A stretch of DNA of 64,000 nucleotides from assembly GCA_002105175.1 (NCBI GenBank), contig MCGE01000060.1, positions 35,478-99,477 on the forward strand, in the 5' to 3' direction. Positions 56,428 to 64,000 of this stretch are shown piece after piece. How positions within the stretch are numbered: the first letter of the stretch is position 1; the number at the start of each line of letters is the position of its first letter. The position numbers were made by a program, and so were the translations under genes. The DNA is from Absidia repens. Lineage: Eukaryota; Mucoromycota; Mucoromycetes; Mucorales; Cunninghamellaceae. The notes below the pieces were generated by a model. That model was given only the letters and a program-made list of their open reading frames with translations, did not search any database and was not told the origin of the DNA.

Positions 56428-57807
56428 TGTAATATTTGATAGAAATAATAAGAAGACGTTATAAAAATAAGTGATATAACAGATATGGTTTTTATTGAAT
56501 AAAATGAGGAAGGGTTTTTATAATAAAATGGGAAAAAGAAGGCTGTGCTAGTTGTGGCTGTGGATATGGTCGAAGAATGGTAATTTGAGGCTATGGAAAG
56601 TTGGTTATCTGTAGATATAAGTATATATGCCTAAGTAGTGGATATGGTGCGGCTCACTTATAATGTCAAATTTTCAATTTTCATTTCAATTTTGTGATTT
56701 AAATCGCCGTTTGAATGTGCCTTTTAACCCTTTTTTTTTTTTTTTTTTGCCTCCTTCCTTTCTTTTCTTTTCTTTTTTTTCCCAAGTCATTGCCATTTCA
56801 TTGATCTCAATGAGGTGATGTCCGACTAGGATTAGTATTAGGTCTAGTTTAGAAGGGGTTTCAGCTCAGGTATTACAACATGCATGGGGAAACTCTTTCA
56901 TTTTGGATTCAGAATTTGGGGCCACTATCAGATTAGCCTTCATCTTAGTTTAGTATTGGTTGTCATTGTTATAAATACTACTGAATAAACCTTGTCTTGT
57001 CTTTTTCTATCATTATTCTTTCTCATTGTTTGATTGTTTTACCAAATGTATAAACATGGGCTTATTACAAGCAGAAAAAAAAACAGGTGTGTGTGTCTGT
57101 GCGTACAACAAAAAAAAAAAAAAAGGAGGAACGGTACTTTTTATTGTACAAATGATAAATAAAAATAAAAATACATAAACTAATCTTCGTTTCCAAGTCT
57201 TCTATGGGATGTGTATCGTGCTTGAGTAAATTTTTTTACAATTTCATGGGCTTCACCGATATCTTTCTGTTGACTGTACGCTTCGATATACCGCCAGCAT
57301 CGCATGAAATAGCGTCTGATTTTCAGTGGCATTCCATTTGGAGGAGATGCCATGTCACAGGATTGTTCGAGGTTTTTTTGGAGACCAGGATAGGTATAAG
57401 TAAGGGGTAAAAATTTTTACCTTGTTTTCGGTATAATATTTTACCCTTTCAGCGGCGTTTTAAAAACAAATGCACATATCATTTTCCTTTTTAGTACATC
57501 AGATACATTTCAAATGCTAGGCCTGCCAGCCAAAGTCTTCTTTTTTTGAAGGCTGATAACTTTTTTTTTTTATAAAAAAAAAAAAACTGAGGTACAAGTT
57601 TTGTTCTTAAAGGTCTGAATTATGATGTTTATACATTATTTTTTTGAGGTGGCCATTTTTTAAAAAACCATCAGCTTTCTAGGATCATGTCTAAAATTTG
57701 ACATTATAAGTGAGCCGCACCATACTCGAGGCTGTGTTTTATACCTGTATAGGAATGACAAGTGTGATAGTGTGGGAAATGATTAGTGACAGATGACAAA
57801 TACGACA
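56428..57807 (-). mobile_element. solo LTR-1 in the LTR-2, carrying a MITE
   Basis: Minus-strand LTR-1 (close to 28971-29266) at 56428-56644 and 57723-57807, flanked by ATTTT (56423-56427 and 57808-57812). Confidence 0.88.
56645..57722. mobile_element. Tc1/mariner-like MITE, copy 2
   Basis: 1078 bp, TGGTGCGGCTCACTTATAAT...inverted copy at the right end, flanked by TA (56643-56644 and 57723-57724). The terminal inverted repeat is about 30 bp. Related to 4407-5235, with GGTAAAAATTTTTACC near 57407. Confidence 0.9.
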
Positions 57808-58436
57808 ATTTTATTTTTATTATCAACATTAATCTAAAATAAAGATACCAAAGAATCTCACTTATTTTCTTACGTCTTTATTTTTCTATTATTACAAACC
57901 CTACATTCAACACTGAATGTTTTAGTAAAGTTGCCGGCTACGTCGCAACTGTGGAGTTTCAAAAACGGGGTTTACCTCATATTCATATCGTATTGATCTT
58001 GGCTCAAAGGGACAGACCAATGTCATCTGATCGGTTTGACAGCTTCATTTCCGCGGAACTTCCCGATAAAGATACGAATCCGGGCCTTTACAGCACAATT
58101 ACCAAATACATGATACATGGACCATGCGATCACAGATGCCTCGTGGATGATGCGAAGACTGGACGACAAACATGTAAAAAATATTATCCCAAGTCATTTG
58201 TCGAAGAAAGCAGAATAAATGACGATGGCTACGCTGTGTACCGACGACGGGATAATGGACGATCATGGATTTGTGGCGGACAGTCGACATGTGATACCAT
58301 ATAATCCATTTTTATGCCAAAAGTACGATAGTCATATAAATGTTGAAATTTGTACCTCAGCCCGGCCAGTAAAGTACTTATGTAAATACGTAACAAAAGG
58401 CTCTGAAATAAACGCAAAGGTAAATACTGTAATTGA

Positions 58437-58690
58437 TACAATTGGTTACTCTTTTTATTTAATATTCAAACATGTCATATTTATATCTTTTTCTATAGCT
58501 AAGTGAGTCATAGTGAAATGGTTACAAATTGGGATAATCTGAAGTGATGTTGGGGAAGTAATTTAGCGGGTGATGAAGTATGAATAAAATAAGGTATAGG
58601 GTAGTACCTGTCAAAATGTCAAGTGAAAGAAATGCGGAGCGGGGTATAAATAAATAAAGATGTGGAAGGTGGGAATTAGGTTTGTGTATC
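58437..58690 (-). repeat. LTR-3-like repeat, copy 3
   Basis: The reverse complement matches 31795-32030 and 28681-28866, including GAGCGGGGTATAAATAAATA in this orientation. Confidence 0.55.
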
Positions 58691-58900
58691 ACAAATACAA
58701 CACAATCATCTAATCACAGTCCAATAATTTATTCCCTCGTCTCTATCTTATCCAATAACACATTAGTAATAGAAATTTATTATTCCAACAACCGCTTCCC
58801 CGATTTTATTATAAAAGTCTTCCATCATCTTACTGAAATAAAAACATAACTTTGTCTCACTTATTTTGACTTATCATCTACTACATCAACTTTACACGAT
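58691..58900 (+). mobile_element. LTR-1 3' part
   Basis: Contains CAACCGCTTCCCCGATTTTA, TTATAAAAGTC and AATAAAAAC as in other LTR-1 copies; the 5' end is replaced. Confidence 0.6.
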
Positions 58901-58921
58901 GTATTCTTTTTTACTCAAGCT

Positions 58922-59516
58922 ATGGCTTTAACAACTGTATAAAAAGCACAAGCGATCGTCTACCATAAAGCTGGTCTCAAACCCGGGAAAATCGCAGCTG
59001 AATTCAACGCGCGTCGCACCACGATATGTCGACTGATTACAGCATTCAAAAAAACTGGCAGTCTCGAGCGCAAAAAAGGTACCGGACGCCAAAAAAATTA
59101 AACGAACGTAATATCAGGCAACTGAAGAGACTTGTTCACGAGAATCGCCATGGCAACCTTGACGATTTCAGGAAGCTTATGCCAATTGAGGTTTCAGTGG
59201 CGGCAATACGACATACTCTCCATAATCTCGAAATATATTGCAGAGTGGCAAGTAAAAAACCTTTCTTGTGCCCTAGGCATATTTCCACAAGATTAAATTT
59301 TGCTTACGAACACCGTAACTGGACAAAAGGCCAGTGGAGACGAATACTTTGGACGGACGAGGCGTGTTTTGAAAGAGGGGCAATCATTCGTCACCCCCCA
59401 CTCGTGGCGAACTACTAACGAGAAGAACAATTTAGACTGCACAGTGCCAACTTTCAGTTCAAATAGGTTCTCCTTGATGGTTTGGGGTGGAAAAACCGAG
59501 TTAGGTGTGTTTGCAA
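58922..59516 (+). pseudogene. Tc1-like transposase, N-terminal two thirds
   Basis: MALTTV, a stop, then KAQAIVYHKAGLKPGKIAAE (first helix-turn-helix), RRTTICRLITAFKKTGSLER, and LNERNIRQLKRLVHENRHGN (second helix-turn-helix). ILWTDEACFE follows with the first catalytic Asp (about 59350). A frameshift near 59380 leads to a segment ending MVWGGK near 59495. The rest is replaced by a LINE fragment at about 59517. The early stop and frameshift make it inactive. Confidence 0.85.
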
Positions 59517-60192
59517 GGGAAGGCAGAAAAGGTAATACCACCAAATAAAAGGCAAACAGAACCAATAGATATACTCCCATATCGCGCATCAACTGGACAA
59601 CTGCGACTAAATTGGCTGAAAGCACAGACAACAACACGACAATTGACTATACCGAGAATACCGAAAGCCCCTCCACCGGCGAGTCTCATGACAACGATAC
59701 ATTGGCGACAATTTTGGCGATGTGATGTTGGGTAGTAGAAGATGAAAAAATAAGTGAGACAAAGTTATATTTTTATTTTAGTAAAATGATGGAAGGCTTT
59801 TATAATAAAATCGGGGAAGCGGTTATTGGAATAATAAATTTCTACTACTAATGTATTATTGGATAAGATAGAGATGAGGGAATAAATCATTGGACTGTGA
59901 TTAGATGATTGAATGATTATTGGTGTATTGTCAGATCGGGATTGAATATGACAGTTAGTGCCTGATCTGAGTCTGACATTTGCTATATCTGATACATTGA
60001 TTTATAATGTGAATATAGAGGATGACAAATACGACAGGCGAACACCAATCAGCCATGGCGCCTCTTGATCCAGAAATTACTTACACAAGAAGCACTCAGA
60101 CATGTAAATTCAGATACTATGAATCCCGAATGGTGCAAAATATGCAACAAACAAGTAAAGGACGCGCAACACATGATCATCTGATGCCCCCT
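59517..60192 (+). pseudogene. LINE ORF2 C-terminal fragment split by a solo LTR
   Basis: KVIPPNKRQTEPIDILPYRA and STGQLRLNWLK (59520-59620), MTTIHWRQFWR (59690-59720), then after the LTR RTPISHGA-like and LTQEALRHVNSDTMNPEWCK in shifted frame (60040-60150). Same family as 10379-14302. Confidence 0.78.
59721..60036 (-). mobile_element. solo LTR-1 with GGCGA target duplication
   Basis: 316 bp; on the plus strand TGTGATGTTGG...AATACGACA, flanked by GGCGA at 59716-59720 and 60037-60041. The LINE reading continues across the duplication. Confidence 0.92.
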
Positions 60193-60193
60193 T

Positions 60194-60298
60194 GTTGAAT
60201 ATAGTGTTTTTTGTATAAAAAATAATGACGTAAGAAATAAGTGAGATTCTTTGTTATCTTTATTTTAGATTGATGTTGATAATAAAAATAAAAATAAA
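60194..60298 (-). mobile_element. LTR-2 3' fragment
   Basis: The reverse complement ends CTATATTCAACA at 60194 and contains AAATAAAGATAACAAAGAATC. It abuts the LINE at 60299. Confidence 0.7.
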
Positions 60299-60301
60299 AT
60301 G

Positions 60302-61597
60302 CTGAAACCGACAGTACACCTACTAAGATTACACGTACCAAAATCTATCGTAACGGTCGAAACGATGGTTCCTTTTTCATTGATGTCTCCTCTCGCCCAG
60401 AACCCGAGTCGACCCTTTTCCAAAAAATCCTCAGTCAGTATCCTGCTCCTTTCCGCGACGGTGGTCGACGAATTATCGAAGTAAACATTGATCCCAACGA
60501 CAAAGTTGCTACTGCCAAATTCACCTCCACTGGTCTCCTCTTCGACGATGAAACATCAATCCTCCCATCTCCTGCTCTCCCCGATCGCGCCAATCTTAAA
60601 CGCATCACTCTTTCCCGCATGCCCTTTTTATCCAAAGACGAGATCCTCAAGGGCCTCAATACCACACTCAAACTGTATGGTCAGGTCATGGATCTTGGCA
60701 TCATCACTGATCCGATCTCTGGAATGTACCTTGGATCTGGCTATGCCGTGATTGACACAACCACCCCCTCCCAAGGTAAGCCCTATCCTCCCTTAGTCCA
60801 CAACCTTCCCTGGCCTGGTCTTCATAATGGTTTCCTTGCTGCCTGCGAAGATATGAAGAACTTTTGCAAGTATTGCCATAAAGATGGCCATGTCCGGGAT
60901 AATTGCCCAATCGCTCCTCCTCTTCGTCTCTGTTATACGTGCAATCGCCCTGGTCATATTGCGGCGCATTGCCCATCCCGTCCTCGACAACACGACCCAT
61001 CGTCTTCTCCACCACCATCACCCATGGACGATTCCCCTGATTCGGCTACCAATTCCCCGATCCAGCCTAACTCAGCTCCTATTCAACCTCCTACTGACTC
61101 CCGTGATATAAACCAAGCAACCGCCAATGATGAGACCACCACCTCGCCTCCTTCTCAAGCCCCCAGCCAAAACAACGCACCCAGCACCGTCATAGACGAA
61201 GAAGATTTCACTGAGATTAACCAAGCGGCTTTCCCCACGACAGCCCCTACAGGTAACTCTAACACTGATTCTTCTACTAATAGTGCAGATACTTCCCAAT
61301 CATCGAACGAACTCAGTTTAAATGATGCATCCGATTTCACCCTGTTCCCCGACAACCAACACCCAACAACAGTCGCCCCACACCACTACTCCAAACCTCT
61401 TTTCTGACGAACGATCCTTTTTACAGGAACACAATACATCGTCCTCCACAAAAAAAGCTCGAATCACCACAGAAAGCCTGCATGAACGTCTCGACCGCCT
61501 CACTTCCTCTTCCAACTCACCTGATGCTCAATTAACAACCAATGTCCGACGCTCTGCCCGTTTGGAATCCAAACAACCAATTAATTATTCTCAATAA
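60302..61597 (+). pseudogene. LINE ORF1, two CCHC knuckles, 5'-truncated
   Basis: Open from the junction at 60302: an RNA-binding-like N-terminal part (GRNDGSFFIDVSSRPE, then LSRMPFLSKDEILKGLNTTL), then knuckles CKYCHKDGHVRDNC (about 60865) and CYTCNRPGHIAAHC (about 60935), then a long Ser/Pro/Thr/Asn-rich tail. The frame stops at 61407, while an overlapping frame continues to 61597 (KKARITTESLHERLDRLTSS, ARLESKQPINYSQ). A frameshift near 61400 is likely. Confidence 0.82.
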
Positions 61598-61600
61598 TTT

Positions 61601-64000
61601 ATGTTACACACGAAACCCATTATTTTCAAAATGGGATCCCTTAATTGTAGGGGTCTCATCAAAACTGCACGACCACAAACACGCACCGACATGATCCGCC
61701 GTCTTTATTCTCAGTCCCTTTCTCTACTAGCCGTACAAGAATCACATGCAACCGAAACACACCAACCCACCCTCAACAAATACTTCCCTAACCAAAATCA
61801 AACCCTATGGACATCGGACTGTGGTCTAATATCCTTTTCCCCTGAATACCAACTACAACCTATCCCATTTACTAACGATTCGCGTTGCTTAGCAGCCAAA
61901 GTCACCCACTCTACTAATCTCTTTCATCCTTTTTTTGTGCTAGTTATTTATGCACCGGCCAACTGTTTTCAACAATCTCACCACCAATTTACAATCACCT
62001 GACAGCCCTCTACCACTCGACAATCTAGTCATACTAGGGGACTTCAATTACTCATTCATATCCACGAATCGTACCTTAGGTCTGATTGGTGAATGGTCTC
62101 GATTACTCTCATCTCACTTCACTAATTGCCTCAGCATCAAATCCGACAACTACCTCCTTCCAACCTTTTTTCATGCTGTAGCACACCACCCGCCAACGAT
62201 TGACCATATCTTCGCCTCCCATTCCCTGGCTCAAACCGTCCAACTCTCCTCCGTCGAATATATGTCACCGACATGGACTGACCACTGCCTCCTCACCACC
62301 ACCTTCAACCTCAAAGCATCGACCCCAATAGGAAAAGGTACTTGGCGAGCAAACCCTATTTTCACAACCCACGAGTCATATCAACGCGCTCTCGCTATTC
62401 ACCTCACTAATCTTCACCCTCACTTAAATGGCTTAACACCAATTGCTCAATGGGAACGGATTAAAGTCTCGGTTAAGAAATTCACAATGAAATATGGAAA
62501 AAACCACACATGTTGGCGGAAAAAAAAATCAAGGATTTACAGAGTGCACGCAATTCCTTTCTCCGCAGCAAGCCCCCTCCCTCCTTACTCCATCCTCGGA
62601 TTGACTGGTACAACAAACTAATCTCTCACCTACAACACGAATTCGTCACCATCTCACAACTTCGTTCCGGAACACAATGGATGGAAAACAGCGAAAAGTC
62701 TCCCAAATATCTAGCCGCCAAATTACGATCTAGACAAACGCAACAAATGATGCATGAATTTCAAAATCCAACCTCCGAAGACTTTGCCGATCGCTCTGAT
62801 GATACTTACACTATGAAACGATACGCCGCTACCTTTTATCAAAAGTTGTTTGACACCGAACCGGTAGACCAAACGTCAATCGACTCTCTACTTCGACATA
62901 TCACACCCTCCCACCAACATCAACTAACCACCCCCTTCACCATTAACGACTTGATCACCCAATCTGACCGATGTGCCAATAATAGTAGCCCTGGACTGGA
63001 TGGTTTAGGCTATCCTTTCCTGTCACTCGTTTTCTCCCATCCACTCATAGCTCCTATTGCCCTCCAAATCTACAACTCAGCTCTTATTGGTAATGGTTTT
63101 CCTTCTTCTTGGCAAGATATCACAATGCGTCTCTTACCAAAAAAAGGAGACCTCGGTCTACTCAAAAATTGGAGGCCCATATCATTAATTAACTGTGACG
63201 CAAAAATATTTACTCGACTAATCAATGCTCGTTTGGCACCCATTGCAGGTAAAATTCTAACTCCGTATCAGACAGGCTTCATGCCAAAAAGATACATTGC
63301 AGACAATTTTTTTTTGTTACGTACCATCATGCAGCTTGCTCCCTCTTCCGCTCCTTCAGCTATTGGTCTACTTCTGGATCAGGAAAAAGCATATGATCGC
63401 ATACATCCTTCCTACCTGGCACAAACTCTGAAGTCATTTGGTATCCCCTCTTCGTTCACTGATATGCTGATCAGTCTTTTCTTTTCCAACTGGGTACAGG
63501 TAAATATTAATGGTCATCTTACTAACCCTATTACACAGCTGCGTGGTCTCCGTCAAGGTGACCCCCTCTCCCCCATTCTTTTTAACTTTGCTCTAGAACC
63601 ACTACTGTTATCCTTCATGACGGATCCCCAACTTCAAGGCATCTCTGCCCATGACACCTCCTATCCTATCACCACCAAAGTGTTGGCCTATGCCGATGAC
63701 ATCTGTTTATTCTTGTCTACCCCCGCTGAATTTGATCGCGCCCAAAATATACTCAACACCTACTGCCGCGCATCAAATGCAAAACTCAGGCATTTTCTCT
63801 CTCTGGTGACACCATTCCCGCTTGGCAACCGATCCTTCAATCCAACAATATCACACAATGGTACGACAAACATTCACCATCTTTTCTTACATACCTCGGC
63901 TACCCTCTTGTATATACTGCTGGTCATCTCAACGTGTATGCTAACACCTTACTCGCAAAAATCAACAAAATACATCACTTTCTCTCCCTTCGCCATCTCA
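61601..64000 (+). pseudogene. LINE ORF2: endonuclease and reverse transcriptase, partial
   Basis: Starts within a few bases of the ORF1 stop; MGSLNCRGLIKTARPQ and LLAVQESHATE open the APE endonuclease. After a frameshift near 61960 come VILGDFNYSFI and PTWTDHCLLTTTF. After another near 62520 the reverse transcriptase runs to about 63785: LLPKKGDLGLLKNWRPISLI, LLDQEKAYDRIHPSYL, LRGLRQGDPLSPILFNFALE and the catalytic VLAYADDICLFL. A further frameshift or deletion near 63785 precedes GYPLVYTAGHLNVYANTL in another frame. The gene is cut by the window end. Confidence 0.88.

Larger units (their letters stand above)
56134..57912 (+). mobile_element. solo LTR-2 in the Helitron, carrying further insertions
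   Basis: LTR-2 sequence at 56134-56427 and 57808-57912, flanked by CTGAA (56129-56133 and 57913-57917). The LTR itself is interrupted by an LTR-1. Confidence 0.9.
55388..58440 (+). pseudogene. Helitron replicase (Rep) N-terminal part, multiply interrupted
   Basis: Left part: YPYGETGWYLGMSSI and VTLRDYTAYMLMVRDGYYIQ (about 55615-55740), then FTAGPRYMRQVLQDALAI, GKPTLFITMTCNPRWPEI and RPDICSRVFHMKMQDLLL. After the insertion: VEFQKRGLPHIHIVLIL with the HxH metal-binding motif of the HUH endonuclease, CDHRCLVDDAKTGRQTCKKY, and ARPVKYLCKYVTKGSE, the region of the catalytic tyrosines. This order is diagnostic of Helitron_like_N. Frameshifts occur near 55600, 55900, 56130 and 58295. The helicase part is absent here; a related helicase fragment is at 32152-33201. 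Confidence 0.88.
60299..64000 (+). mobile_element. second LINE, 5' end lost, runs off the window
   Basis: ORF1 then ORF2 with endonuclease and reverse transcriptase in the usual order. It differs in sequence from the 10256-15920 LINE but has the same layout. Multiple frameshifts suggest a dead copy. The 3' end lies beyond the window. Confidence 0.88.

Overview
This is a window of fungal nuclear DNA, most likely from an early-diverging lineage (Mucoromycota-type). The evidence is AT-rich intergenic DNA, many short GT-AG introns with strong GTAAGT donors and occasional TACTAAC branch points, a typical eukaryotic kinetochore gene, and a very dense load of fungal transposons (LINEs, Ty3/Gypsy, Helitron, MULE, hAT, Tc1/mariner). 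The species call is inference. Nothing bacterial was seen, and no tRNA, rRNA or CRISPR array was found.

Layout. 0-9.6 kb: a tandem pair of three-exon HET-domain genes on the minus strand (362-2593 and 6019-8258), the product of a local duplication that also copied upstream DNA, with a TA-flanked MITE between them. 9.6-24 kb: a LINE landing zone. A 5.7-kb LINE (10256-15920) sits inside another LINE tail, followed by a pile of LINE 3' ends and a MULE transposase gene split by two more LINE tails. 24.6-26.4 kb: a six-exon host gene that I read as the kinetochore subunit CENP-P. 26.7-30.6 kb: a gene remnant cut by an LTR, an ORF1-only retroelement, and a five-exon gene with a serine-recombinase-like region. 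31-60 kb: nested retroelement debris. It holds five LTR families (called LTR-1 to LTR-5 here), two opposed Gypsy elements, parts of two Helitrons, Tc1 fragments, two hAT-type non-autonomous elements with exact 8-bp target duplications, a CACTA-like element, and several tandem arrays. 60.3-64 kb: a second LINE (ORF1 and ORF2), cut at the left by an LTR fragment and running off the right edge.

How it fits together. Only the two HET genes, the CENP-P-like gene and perhaps the recombinase-like gene look like intact genes. Nearly everything else is transposon-derived, and the nesting order can be read from target-site duplications. The main unusual signals are: (i) at least six tiny A-rich insertions of about 17-30 bp, each flanked by a 9-16 bp direct repeat, which look like LINE insertions cut down to the 3' tail; (ii) a hairpin shared by the 3' ends of one LINE family; (iii) a tandemly repeated mini-exon/intron unit with GC donors and TACTAAC branch sites; (iv) palindrome-bearing tandem arrays, two of them inside hAT-type elements; (v) a four-layer nest inside a Helitron replicase gene; and (vi) the serine-recombinase-like gene. 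LTR family names are local labels: LTR-1 begins TGTCGTATTTGTC, LTR-2 TGTCGTATCATG, LTR-3 is a repeat of uncertain ends, LTR-4 TGTCATGAAT, LTR-5 TGTCGCATCATG.
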